From Breviolum minutum Mf 1.05b.01 (Eukaryota > Sar > Dinophyceae > Suessiales > Symbiodiniaceae): a DNA stretch of 64,000 bases. Position numbers and translations under genes: made by a program. The DNA lies in NCBI GenBank assembly GCA_000507305.1, contig DF240844.1, positions 1 to 64,000 on the forward strand, read 5' to 3'. Below, in pieces: positions 10,913 through 20,314 of the stretch; position 1 is the first letter of the stretch, and each line of letters opens with the position of its first letter. The notes beneath the pieces were generated by a model. That model worked only from the letters and a program-made list of their open reading frames with translations. It searched no databases and was not told the origin of the DNA.

Positions 10913-11586
10913 TGACTGACTGACTGACTGACTGACTGACTGACTCACTCACTGACTAACTGACTGACTGACTGACTGACCTGACTGACTCACTGACTGA
11001 CTGACTGACTGACTCACTGACTCACTAACTGACTGACTCACTGCCTGACTCACTAACTGACTGACTGACTGACTGACTGGCTGACTGATTGACTGACTGA
11101 CTGACTGACTGACTGAGTAGGTAGCCGACTAACTGATTAACTGATTGATTAACTGACATGACTGACTAACTGGCTTTCTGACTAATTGACTGAATTAGCT
11201 CACTGACTAACTGACTGATTGACTAACTGACTAATTGATTAACTGACTATCTGATTGATCGATTAGCTGATTTATTGGCCAATGTACAAACTGACTAATT
11301 GACTAGTTAACTGATTGATTAACTGACAAACAGACTAATTGAATGACTGACTGACTGACTGATTGAATGACTGACTGACTGATTGATTGACTGACTGACT
11401 GACTGATTGACTAGCGGACTTCTAACTGACTAACCAACTGACTAAGTGACCAATTAGCTACTTGAGTGACTGACTCAGTTAACTAATTCACTGATTGAGT
11501 AACTGACTAACTCACTATTTGACTACTTGACTAATTGACGAGTTGACTGATTGATTGACTGAGGAACTTGCTAACTGGCTAATTTT

Positions 11587-11962
11587 TAGACATCTGAACT
11601 TCAAAAAGTGTTCCGAGACCGTCAGTTTTTTAACATTTTGACTTGGACACGTGCTTCTCGCCACAGCGGCGTGCAATTTTTCGACATCGGAACTTCAAAA
11701 AGTGCTCCGAGACCGTCAGTTTTTTAAAATTTTGACTTGGAAATGCGTTTCTCGCCAAAGCATTGTGCAAGTTTTCGACATCGGAGCTTCAAAAAGCGCT
11801 CCGAGAATGTGGTGTTTTGTGCATTTTCACGTACAAATGTGTTTCTCGCCACAGCCGCGTGCAATTTTTCGACATCAGAGCTTCAAAAAGTGCTCCGAGA
11901 ATGTGGTGTTTTGTGCATTTTCACTTCAAAATGTGTTTTTCGCCACCGCGGCGTGCAATTTT
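11587..11962 (+). repeat. 94-bp tandem repeat, four units
   Basis: The motif TCGACATC recurs at 11681, 11775 and 11869, exactly 94 bp apart, with a first diverged unit from 11587. Each unit holds AACTTCAAAAAGTGCTCCGA, a T-rich stretch, and TTCTCGCCACAGC. Since 94 is not a multiple of 3, the frames crossing it are not a peptide repeat. Confidence 0.93.
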
Positions 11963-12391
11963 TGATTTCTCCTCTCACCACATGACTCCGCGCCCGCCGC
12001 TTTAACAGGCCTACTTTTCGACTGACCCGACGCACAAATCATTGAAAAAAACACAACATTTCGCGACTTCTTTAACATTTGGCGCGGATGTATCTTCTTT
12101 CTTCTGACTGTCGCAGTAGTCTGCTGACTTGACTACTCTACTCTGCTTTTCAACTGTCCATACTGTCGGAAGTTAGACTTCTAAACATCAAGTGACGTCA
12201 CCCGAAATGGTGTACTGTAACCATCCTTTGTTGTTGACATCTTCTTCCACTTCAACCATGACTTTTTTGGGTTGACTGCCATTTTTCAGGTTATCCCCGG
12301 TATGATCCCCATGTTCTCACCATCTTATTCCTCTGTTATCCCCTTGTTATCCCCCCAAGGGTCTTTGGGATTCTCATGGTTTTTCAACCAG

Positions 12392-12477
12392 GCACATGCG
12401 TTATCGGATGATGGCGGATGCTGCTGAGCTCCTCAGCGCAGGCTTGGCGACGTTGATCAACAAACCCTTCGAAGGAG
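12392..12477 (+). CDS. Predicted small exon, unknown protein
   Basis: After acceptor tttttcaaccag it reads HMRYRMMADAAELLSAGLAT and LINKPFEG, with a GT donor at 12478. It is Ala/Leu-rich and helical, and lies just after the composite repeat. It may belong to copy A, but the reading phase to the next exon is not established. Confidence 0.42.
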
Positions 12478-13013
12478 GTGCCCCCGTGGTGCCCCGGTGG
12501 TGCCCCGACGTGTGTTGTCAGGTTGGGGGAAGGTGACCACCTGGCAAGATGACATTAGCATCCCTGAGTTGAATCATTGAAAGTATTGGCAAGTGCTGAT
12601 CGCACGGCACATCAGTGATATGAAGAATATGAAGAGCAGAGTCCGAAAACACATCTTTTTTAATACTGTGCGGGTGTTGCCGGTCGCCTTTTGTGGGTGC
12701 AGCATGCACATTTTCATGTACGAATGTCTTTGAAGTACTCGTATTTCTCTGCACCTATACAAACAACATCCAATAATTGTGGATTGAACCATGCTTACTA
12801 TCCCAAAGAGGAAAGTGATATTACTAGAAAAATTGATTTTTGTGATAGTCTGTCTACTTTCAAATGGTTCGAGCCATAGCAATATCTACTGTACCCATTT
12901 GTTACCCACCTTTGCACCATGAGGTTCTTCCCAGAAAAGGTGCACTTTCAAAGGTGTTTTTTTTCGACCCGCAGGATTCTATGATGTGGTTCTGCAGATC
13001 TCTCCAATTTCAG

Positions 13014-13055
13014 GTGCGAACAGAGGGTGATGTTTTGTGCGTTGACCCAAATGAT
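13014..13055 (+). CDS. Predicted very small exon
   Basis: After acceptor tccaatttcag the frame VRTEGDVLCVDPND is open. The donor is not clear. Low support on its own; listed because it lies between better exons in the same direction. Confidence 0.28.
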
Positions 13056-13284
13056 TTTTTTTGCTTCTAGGCATCTCATGCTTTCAAATCTTCAAGGGGT
13101 TGCTTTTTAAGCCAATTGAAGCCAAGTGATGATGATGCCTCAAACCAATTTGATTGCAAGGGATCATTTACACTTTTTCACAATCAACTTGTATCTAAAG
13201 CGTAGATTCATTGATTCAGTTGTGCAAACAACTGAATTAGTTTCCAATTTTCACCAACCGAAATGGCTTTGATACATTGTCTGC

Positions 13285-13402
13285 ATGGCGTTTGATGTCG
13301 AAAACGTTTTTGACGCGCTAGGCTTCTCCGCCGACTTCCAAAATCCGCCCCCGGCGCCCATAGGGGCTTTGGCAGCAGTCGAACCCCGACCTGGATCCCA
13401 AG
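13285..13402 (+). CDS. Predicted exon, Pro/Ala-rich segment
   Basis: MAFDVENVFDALGFSADFQN then a Pro/Ala-rich stretch ending PRPGSQ, with donor AAG followed by GTGCTG. GC-rich third codon positions support coding. The ATG could be a real start or internal. Its phase does not join directly to the exon at 13590. Confidence 0.45.
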
Positions 13403-13589
13403 GTGCTGTGAATTTCCTGTTGTCTGGTGGATCATTTCCTGTCCTGTTCGACGACGATCCCAGATGAGATGCAGTTAGTTTCACTGTTTCACTGTTTCAC
13501 TTGGAGTTAGTAAAAAGTAAAAAGGGTATCTAAAAAAGCGCATCATGAGACTGTCTCGCAGTTTTCGGCCAGTTTCTCCCACTTTTCAG

Positions 13590-13717
13590 GTCCATGTTTT
13601 TCCAATTTCACCTGGTGCTAGGGCTGCTGTACATCATTGTGGGTGGCGAGGGTGCGACGAACTTTCCCAGGGATGAACTGCACATTGGGTTTAAGAAGCT
13701 GCTGATAGAGTTGCTTG
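13590..13717 (+). CDS. Copy A exon, LHxxFKK block
   Basis: It lies between acceptor ccacttttcag and donor CTTG followed by GTACAC. It reads MFFQFHLVLGLLYIIVGGEG, then DELHIGFKKLLIELLG. The first part is strongly hydrophobic and could be a membrane segment. LHIGFKK matches LHREFKK of copy B at 23.14 kb. Confidence 0.55.
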
Positions 13718-16700
13718 GTACACCGCAAGACCTGGACAGACAGCCACCAAAACCCTCGGAAAAAAGCCATCATCTTGTTGTCTTTTACAACACGGTCTAG
13801 AGGCCATGTGTTTGTCAGAATTGTTGCGGAACATGGGGTTTCAGCTTCTTCTCTTCAGTCTTCATTTTATCTAGGTGTTCTTTTTCCTCCTGAAATGCAG
13901 GTCTTTTTAGAAAGTACATGTTCGGTACCTTTAGGCACTTAAGGTTTTCATTCGGGTACTTGTGTTTGAAGTTTGTCCTGCAGTAGTCCGATCAGAATGG
14001 CTAAACTAGAAGGTGGTATGATACTGCCGAGGAAGGGTTTCCGCTCTGTGCACGTGGAGAAAGCAAACTACTTGAACTGGGATAAGGACGTTTAATAAAA
14101 ACCCGGCCAAAGTGGGTGGACATGGAAAAGACAAACAGATCATCAACTAGTCTTGCAAATGGTTGCTTCCACCTTGGGAATATTTAATTATATTGCCGCA
14201 ACGTCCCAAAAGTTCGGGTACAGTAGCAGAAGTTCATTGATATTGTCTCATATCGTTCATGATACCAAGAATTTTGGAATGTACATTCTGATGCTAAATT
14301 TGACTTTTGATGCTAAAAAACCAGGAGATGTTTGAGACCTTTCCCTCGAAGCTCACAGCTTCTCTGCCAGCATTTGGCGGGTTGACCGAGGTCCTTGATT
14401 TTGAACGAGGTTTTCAGGTTTAAGTGGGCCTTTTGGTGGGTGTAGATGCTGTAAATCTGCTGTTGACCTGAGCAATTTACTGTAAAAGCCTTTAGTTAGG
14501 AGTTTAACTGTTTAACTGTTTAACTGTTGCTATAGCTTCAGCAAATCTGTAAAAGTGACATAACACTGTGCAAGCTCAGGAATTAGTGCTGGATGATGAG
14601 TGGAACAAGGCAGTGGGACGTATTCCTCCCATGGTGGTTACCTGGCTATGCAAGGAGTTTCACCTTGACAGGATTGAAATATTAGCTGCCATGCTTCGCT
14701 GCCAAGTCCATCTCCTTTTGGAAGGTGGATAGTAATCAGGATGGTAAAATCATCACTGAACAAGTGCTTTGTAATGTACTAATAACTACTGCAGCTGCAG
14801 CTTAGAAACAATTATGCTATCTGAAGACGTTGAGTCGAGCCATTCAATGATATGCCATGGGAGGATCGGGACTTTGAGCAAAGCTGGTCAGAAGTAGAAG
14901 ATGGAACTTTCACACACTATTTGGTTTGAGATGCCTTTTCAAACCCACCACCAATGCAATGGTCTTAAGGACCTTTTGAACACACCAAAAAAGACCCCTG
15001 ATTTTTGGAGTATCACCGGCTGGAGTATTGTCCCTTCCATCACGGATAAACCTGCAATTTTCTGAAAACATCCCATTTTTCGGAAGAGATGACACTTGGC
15101 AACTTCAGGCGAATCTCTTCGTCCGATTTCGAGTGAACACCTTGGTAAACTACGAGGCCTGGATGAGCTGTCGGGCAGACAGCTCGACCTGTCCAGGGTT
15201 CCCAACCAACAACCAACACATGCGGCAAGCGCAGGTGGTGGACCGCGCCTTTGCGGCCTTTGAAGAAGATTTGCGTGGGACACCGGATTATGTCCCTTAG
15301 CCTTGATGCCTTGATCCTTTTTTCTTGAACTTCACCTTGCTTCAATGGGGACGGATTACCCCCCAATGAATTGTGTTTTCTTTTTTTTGGGGGGGAGATG
15401 GACTTTTAGGGAAATCATCGAAGTCGGTGGCCAAAAAACAAGCACAGCTCCGATGCCAAGAATGGTCATGATGAATTAATATTCATGTGTATTCATGATA
15501 TTCATGATATTCATTAATACTGTTGATGGAAGAAATCCTGCACCAGCTGGGATGTATAAAACCCTGTAAATAATGGGATAAAACTACCAATCATTTGGTG
15601 CAGGATTTCTTCCATCAGCAGTATTGATGATATTCATGGACTCTTTGGGAAACAAAAGGGAAAGCTGAGGTGAAAGCTACGGCCTGGTGGGTGAAAGTTG
15701 AGAAGAAGGTCTTGCAGGATATCAAGTTCCTCGGAGAACCAGGTGGTTTTCGGATATCCAGATCCAACTGTACAGATGGATATGCTGTATAAGTCGATGT
15801 AAGATGGAGGATGATTTTGAATCAGGTGGCATTGAATCACTAGAATCCCATGCTTTCTTGATATGAACTTCGGAGAAGTCAACAAAACTCACTTCAAGGG
15901 TCTTGATTTTTCAGTTGATTTGACGGAGTCTCCATGCATGCATCGCTGCATCACCGGCTCCCTGAACTAAGGGGTGGATACATCAAGAAGTCCCGAGAAG
16001 CTGACAACAAGTCGAAAGACTGTTTCTCAGTTGTTGGTTTGTTTTTTTTGCGCGGGGAAAACCGGGGTGTTGTTGGCCGGACCCTTTGGTGGCTGTTTTT
16101 TGAAAAAACCTTGGATGACTGAACACAAAACCTGACACTGCAACTGCAGGTTTTGGCAATGAGTCTGTGGCTTCAAAGGTGTGGATGGGTTACGATAACT
16201 TGTGTTGTTTCGTCGTTTCTTTTTGAAGGGAGCGGGATATCAGATTGTGGATCACCATGATTCAGGAGTTTTGCTTACTTACCCTACCCTCATACAAGAG
16301 CTCTTAGATTTGACATGAGGTTCTATCGTTGTAGCTTGTAGCCTTGTAGGTTCGACTTGGGGCTCATTTGACTCATTTGGGGGCAATATCTTCAAAGTGG
16401 CCAACTTTGGGCTTCAACAAAACTCCTGAATCGCCTCCAGGTAAAAGGTATGAAGATGAGTTGGGAATCCATGATGTCACGCATCTGCGTGCGCGATATC
16501 TTGGCATCCACTGATATTAAAGAGACCAGCTTCTCCCAAAACACCGTGGACGACATTCTGTGCCACGCGGTGACGTTGATGACCAGCAAACTCTTAAGGA
16601 TCTACGCCTTCAATAGGTGGAATTGATAGGAGTGCGGAGGGTCGTGTGTGGAGGGTGTTGGTTTTTGTTGGGTTTTGTTGGGTTTTTGACTGTAGAACAA

Positions 16701-18302
16701 AAAGATCCGTACCATTGACATGAATATTCTGAAATTTCCCAAACTTGAATGAGTTTGGATGAAGGGTGCAGCTCCCATCATTGGAATTCAATCTTGGCTT
16801 TATCGAGAAAATGGTACCCAGCGATGACTCTCAATCATACTTGTTGAAATGGCACATTAACAAGGACTCTTCCCATTTCTTTTCATGGAATAAGACTCTC
16901 CTTGCTGAATTTCGACGGTAAGCTGAACAGTCCTGTCTTGAGATGCCAAAGAAGCCCACATCTTTATCCCTTCTGAGGAAAACTGAGAGTTGTGCAGGCT
17001 CTCTGCAAAAAGGGCTAGTTTCTAGCCAGACCCCCATTTTTTCCGTTCCAACTGATTTCAAATTATCATGATTCGGGTTGTACCAGCTGGTTTTATGGAA
17101 CTCTCTTTTGGAAAGTTGGGCATTGAAAAAGTTTGAAGCAAATTTCCTAGCTCTAATCACACCTCTCCAGGGTCATCGGATTTGGATTGATTTGTAGGTA
17201 TGTCAGTGGCAGAGATCCTGACGTGGCGCAGCTGGAGCCGTATTTGGTAGGCACCAAGGAGACAAAAATTCACACAGCTTTTTTATTCCTGAGGTTATTC
17301 TGGTGGCTATTAGTTGTGGGAAGTTTTGTAGCCTATTTTATGTCAATATTTTGTGAAAAAAAACATCTTCTCAAGGGCTTTTTTTTTCTTCTTCAGTAAC
17401 AAGACCAGAGCCATCTATTTTTTACAAGTTGATCACTGGCCTGGCCGCTTGGTTTGGGAGGACACTCTGCCCCTTGATTTCCGCAACTTTCCGGAGCTGC
17501 ATGGCGATATTTCCGCCATCCAAAAGGAGGCAAATGGTGATTTTCGGGGCCGGTCGGATTCCGATGGGAAAAAAGAGGGGTCAGAACCTCAAAGACTATG
17601 CTGCCAGGTGCTTAAGTACAAAAAGATTCGATGATGTCTTGGTTTTGTGGGATTTCCAGATATTTTTGCAAGAGCTGTAGCTCTTGAAAATTGCAGAACT
17701 TTCATCTCTTTTTGTGGGCTCCAACCACTGGTCGTACGTAAAGCAGCCTTTTGTGCTTTTCTCAGATTTTGACTTGATGGATTCAAACCTTTACTCTTGA
17801 ACGAGATGTCATCCTCGTTTCGGAATTTTGTGACGCGTATTTTGTCATTGCTATCTCAGCCGAAACCACTTTTTGGTAACAAAACGTGTAGTCATCCTCT
17901 TGGGGGTGTCAATCATTCGTGGTGACAAAACAACAGTCTTTTTCCCAAACCAAACTTTCAGACCTCCTTCCAGCAGCAGTGCTGCATTTGGGATATCGGA
18001 TTTCTATGGTCCCATGGTAGTGTATTTACCCAGCCAAAAGTGTTGGACACTGTTTTACAAAATCGCGCTTGTTTCAGCTGCAGGTGGTGGGGAATCCAAT
18101 GTACGATCCAGCGGGAATGTTGGTAGCCATGGCTGCCATGGGTGCAAGTAAGACGCAGGCGGATACGATGAGCACGAAGCTGAACGGTGGAGAGTCATTA
18201 ATGGCAGCAGATGTGCGAGTACAAGCGATGAAGGAGGCGTATGCTGGACGAGGAGATGGGGGGATTGAGACTGATGGTGGGTGGAATGAAGATGTATTAT
18301 GA
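13590..18302 (+). CDS. Copy A of a tandemly duplicated multi-exon gene (partial model)
   Basis: This gene model rests on a collinear match with copy B (23.1-28.8 kb). Exons: 13590-13717, 14325-14409, 14580-14633, 14686-14763, within 15109-15300, 15658-15742, 16228-16318, 16441-16616, 17198-17246, 17429-17529, and the terminal exon 18084-18302 with TGA. Blocks shared with copy B in order are LHxxFKK, FP..LPA, DEWxKAVGRIPP, AQVV, AWW, DIL..KLLRIYAF, FPxLxGDxS and VVGNPMY. I do not recognise the family. An EF-hand-like loop at 14728-14763 suggests calcium binding, an inference. Missing phases between some exons show the model is incomplete. The true 5' end is unknown and may reach back beyond the composite repeat to 9.5 kb. 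Confidence 0.65.
14325..14409 (+). CDS. Copy A exon, FP..LPA block
   Basis: After acceptor aaaccag it reads EMFETFPSKLTASLPAFGGL then TEVLDFER, with a GT donor at 14410. Copy B has DFPKPFDTLPAATC at 23.86 kb, similar in length and in the FP and LPA positions. Confidence 0.55.
14580..14633 (+). CDS. Copy A exon, DEWNKAVGRIPP block
   Basis: Eighteen codons in phase 0 between acceptor caagctcag and donor ATG followed by GTGGTT: ELVLDDEWNKAVGRIPPM. Copy B at 24189 reads ALQDEWKKAVGRIPPEM. Over the 12 shared codons the DNA differs at six sites, all third codon positions and five of them silent, which is strong evidence that both are coding. Confidence 0.78.
14686..14763 (+). CDS. Copy A exon, EF-hand-like loop
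   Basis: After acceptor gaaatattag it reads LPCFAAKSISFWKVDSNQDG then KIITEQ. The 12-residue loop DSNQDGKIITEQ (14728-14763) has Asp1, Asn3, Asp5, Gly6 and Ile8 of a canonical EF-hand. Position 12, normally Glu, is Gln, with Glu at 11. The helix before it (F..K.ISFWKV) fits. A GT lies at 14764, but the frame stays open to a TAG at 14803 (VLCNVL, also EF-hand-like), so the exon may extend. Confidence 0.6.
15109..15300 (+). CDS. Copy A exon region, AQVVDRAF block
   Basis: The frame is open through 15028-15300. An acceptor aacttcag precedes 15109, and another possible one (gcaagcgcag) precedes 15235. It ends QAQVVDRAFAAFEEDLRG then TPDYVP and TAG. Copy B at 24902 reads AQVVVDAAYKSFTESRG. GC-rich third positions support coding. 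The TAG may be intronic if a donor lies before it. Confidence 0.55.
   Translation, partial: ANLFVRFRVNTLVNYEAWMSCRADSSTCPGFPTNNQHMRQAQVVDRAFAAFEEDLRGTPDYVP
15518..15623 (+). repeat. Hairpin element family 1, copy a
   Basis: 106 bp with near-perfect 28-bp inverted ends: TACTGTTGATGGAAGAAATC at the left and its reverse complement, with one difference, at the right. The inner part contains CTGGGATGTA, an ATAATGGGAT motif and AACTACCAA. TA may be the target duplication. It lies about 35 bp upstream of the AWW exon of copy A. Other copies are at 45585, 46727, 50581 and 62871. Confidence 0.9.
15658..15742 (+). CDS. Copy A exon, AWW block
   Basis: It reads KAEVKATAWWVKVEKKVLQD then IKFLGEP, with a GT donor at 15743. 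Copy B (25233-25337) has KAMAWWIQL. In both copies the exon ends 17 residues after the WW pair, within one base of phase. The acceptor (aacaaaag) is poor. Confidence 0.62.
16228..16318 (+). CDS. Copy A exon candidate, second EF-hand-like loop
   Basis: The frame GAGYQIVDHHDSGVLLTYPT then LIQELLDLT reaches a TGA at 16316. DHHDSGVLLTYP resembles an EF-hand loop (Asp1, Ser5, Gly6, Leu8), but positions 3 and 12 are His and Pro. The acceptor is tttttgaag. No matching block was found in copy B. Confidence 0.38.
16441..16616 (+). CDS. Copy A exon, DIL..KLLRIYAF block
   Basis: Between acceptor tcgcctccag and donor AATAG followed by GTGG. It starts VKGMKMSWESMMSRICVRDI and ends TSKLLRIYAFNR. The 39 residues from DIL to YAF align with copy B without a gap, with 17 identities, once a predicted GC-AG intron is removed from copy B. 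No intron interrupts the block here. GC-rich third positions. A minus-strand frame over the same bases is a shadow. Confidence 0.75.
17198..17246 (+). CDS. Copy A exon, small
   Basis: After acceptor tgatttgtag it reads YVSGRDPDVAQLEPYL, with donor TTG followed by GTAGGC. The splice sites are good and the peptide plausible, but no counterpart was seen in copy B. Confidence 0.48.
17429..17529 (+). CDS. Copy A exon, FPELHGDIS block
   Basis: After acceptor ttttttacaag it reads DHWPGRLVWEDTLPLDFRNF then PELHGDISAIQKE. Copy B has FPRLLGDVSVLKKE followed directly by VVGNPMY. Ending this exon after GAG at 17529, with a GC donor (GCAAAT), and joining to 18084 gives QKE-VVGNPMY in phase 0, matching copy B exactly. 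A GT donor at 17537 is the alternative. Confidence 0.65.
18084..18302 (+). CDS. Copy A terminal exon, VVGNPMY block
   Basis: After acceptor cttgtttcagctgcag it reads VVGNPMYDPAGMLVAMAAMG, then ASKTQADTMSTKLNGGES and a Gly-rich end with TGA at 18300. The upstream CAG at 18077 is an alternative acceptor. VVGNPMY is identical in copy B, and the DNA there differs only at silent third positions. GGES..DVR may recur in the exon at 29.5 kb. Confidence 0.7.
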   Translation: MVGNPMYDPAGMLVAMAAMGASKTQADTMSTKLNGGESLMAADVRVQAMKEAYAGRGDGGIETDGGWNEDVL

Positions 18303-19546
18303 AGGTACGAAGGAGGGCTAAAGCCCTTAAGCTGACATTTGAATTCTGAACCAAAGACTGTCTATTTTCCTTGCGGATGTGTTGCCTCTGAGGACAAGCT
18401 TCCCTAGCTCCTCGGATTTGTTTGTGGTTTTGGAAACCCATGGGCAATGACTCGATCTTTGAGTGTGGCCGTAGGTCCAGTAGCGCAAGATCTCTGGAGT
18501 AGATAGAATATGAAATGTTAGTATCCAAGCCCAAACATGGTAGGAATCTTGGAAATTTATTCTTCCAAGATGTCGGCAAGAAAAAAAGGACCCACATTTC
18601 TCATTGTTCTCCCGGTTGAGGCTTTGAGATTACTTGGCAGACTGGACTCAAATTTAGCTTTGAAATTTACTTCAGTTCAAAAGGATTAGGGAGTTGAAGC
18701 CTCCAACCCCTTGGTGGAAATGGTGGAAACCAGGGAGGCGGGACCCATGGCTTACTAAAAATACCACGTCGAGGTCCAAAAATTCTTCCCTACAATTCGC
18801 GAGGTGGGGGGCCTGGGATCATTTGGCGGTTTTGTGGATCCTAGGATTCCCTTATGAAAGGGATTGGATTCTGGCTTGGGTGCCCCTAGAATCCCAAACC
18901 AACAATTAACCATTAGCTGATGATGCAGTGGTTGCTGCATTTTGATCCACCCTGTAGGAGGCGGATGAGGTGAAGACTCCCACCAGCCCATACACCCGCC
19001 ACTTTTGGCTGCACTGAAAAAAAAAGTCAACTCAACTCGGGGGGGGTCGATTCGCATTGAAAAAAGGTCGTGTAAGTCGGAGTTGCAACACAAACATGAC
19101 CAAAAGACTTTCAGGTACCTCTTAATTACTTCTGACCATTCTGGAAATACTGTACGTTGACCGTTACAATCTTCCACTTCCGGAGGATGCTTTGCTGGTT
19201 TTCGATGGTCAGAATCGCAGGGATCACTAGCGGCTTCAAATCATCCCAAACCATTTAAGCCAACGTGTTCATCAAGCGGTATGAAGAGGTCTCCAATCCA
19301 ACTAGTAACTGGCTACACCTTCTTTTGGCCAATGCTGTTTTTGGAGTTGCCTCCAAAAATGGCCCACTACAAACTCCGAAATTGTTTGTTTGTTCGCCTG
19401 TGAGCTCGACGGTGATGATGTACCTGAAATCTCTCTTGCAAGTGGAACCTTCAACTTCAGTTGACGTATCGCGACTCCAACAGTTGGGTGAGTGTATTTC
19501 TTCATCCAACGCGATTGTGATATTTAAGGTATTCTCTTCCTCACAG
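18303..19546. other. Between copies A and B; no firm gene
   Basis: Long frames occur on both strands (for example a 180-codon frame at 18055-18597 on the minus strand) but none has splice context or recognisable sequence. A + strand frame at 19265-19510 (LFVCSPVSSTVMMYLKSLLQ) may contain an exon. Confidence 0.3.
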
Positions 19547-19623
19547 ATGCGGGCGATGAGGCTGACAATGAAGCGGCGCTGTGGTGCCTTGACCTGGAGG
19601 TTTGGCAGTTGAAGCCACGTTTG
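19547..19623 (+). CDS. Predicted internal exon with EAALW block
   Basis: Between acceptor tcttcctcacag and donor TTG followed by GTAGGT, both strong. It reads AGDEADNEAALWCLDLEVWQ then LKPRL. It resembles the DEASLW exon at 9533 and may be an upstream exon of copy B, about 10 kb from its partner as for the other paired exons. Confidence 0.55.
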
Positions 19624-19897
19624 GTAGGTGTACACCCCCAAAAAACTAAGATGTCCTCTAAAAAGGGACGATTTCAATAGGAAAGACATCTTCCAACCAG
19701 TGATTTTCAGGGGACATGTTAGGTTTTCCGGGAGTATGTTTTGAAAGTAAGGTCACTACCAAATTTGGCTCTGAGGACAGAATTTCACCATCAACCTACT
19801 GGCATACCAGGATACATTTTGAAGGAACTTGCCACATAAGCATGGTGTTACAGATTGATATTAAATATGTATGCCCAAGTGGCAATTTCCGTGAAAC

Positions 19898-19948
19898 GCG
19901 ATGATGCCTGATGATGCCTGATGATGCCTGATGATGCCTGATGATGCC

Positions 19949-19988
<40 letters not shown>
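19898..19988. repeat. GATGATGCCT decamer array and GAT run
   Basis: Five or six copies of a 10-bp unit GATGATGCCT, followed by about ten GAT units. The same decamer reappears at 20282-20308 after a single N. Confidence 0.95.
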
Positions 19989-20280
19989 AACATATATATT
20001 ATCGTTCGCCTGCAGCTATACAGGAATCAGAATGACAGCGTGAATTACCGCCAAAATTGTATATAGCCGCTATCCATTTCCGGTGCTGTTTGAAAAAGTT
20101 GATCAATCATTCCTTGAAGACGTCGCTAGTGTCCAAGCAAATTTGTCATCACAAGTTGCGCATCTATACAGTCTGTACCCTCACTAGAACGAAAAGCAAC
20201 ATAAAACCCTACAATCTTTGAAGGATTTTCGGAATACATTGGATAATCAAATGCCACAAGCAGCCACAGTTGAACACCTC

Positions 20281-20309
20281 NGATGATGATGCCTGATGAT
20301 GCCTGATGA
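20281..20309. repeat. Second GATGATGCCT run beside an N
   Basis: An N at 20281, then GATGATGATGCCT repeated. Together with the run at 19898 it brackets 290 bp of unique sequence. Confidence 0.9.
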
Positions 20310-20314
20310 AGATA

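Larger units (their letters stand above)
10242..12186 (+). repeat. Composite repeat element, copy 1
   Basis: Defined by comparison with 41207-42686, in the same orientation. Order: a unique leader starting TACCAGTAGTACCGCACAAG (about 95 bp), a degenerate TGAC/TAAC array to about 11580, four 94-bp tandem units (11587-11962), and a unique tail of about 220 bp ending near TGTCGGAAGTT. Leader, 94-bp units and tail align between the two copies with roughly 80% identity by eye. There is no coding content and no obvious terminal inverted repeat. A 120-N gap lies at 10793-10912. It is probably a dispersed, non-autonomous element carrying internal tandem repeats. Confidence 0.85.

Noticed and set aside
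10629..10952. Frame encoding SQSVSQSV repeats across the N gap (also 41318-41551)
   Set aside because: A product of the TGAC array of the composite element; one crosses 120 N. No coding evidence.
10326..11580. CRISPR-like or centromeric satellite array
   Set aside because: Units are contiguous tetramers without spacers and the structure recurs as part of a dispersed element.
11651..12005. Open frames over the 94-bp repeats as a repeat protein
   Set aside because: 94 is not a multiple of three, so successive units are read in different frames. Three frames are open at once.
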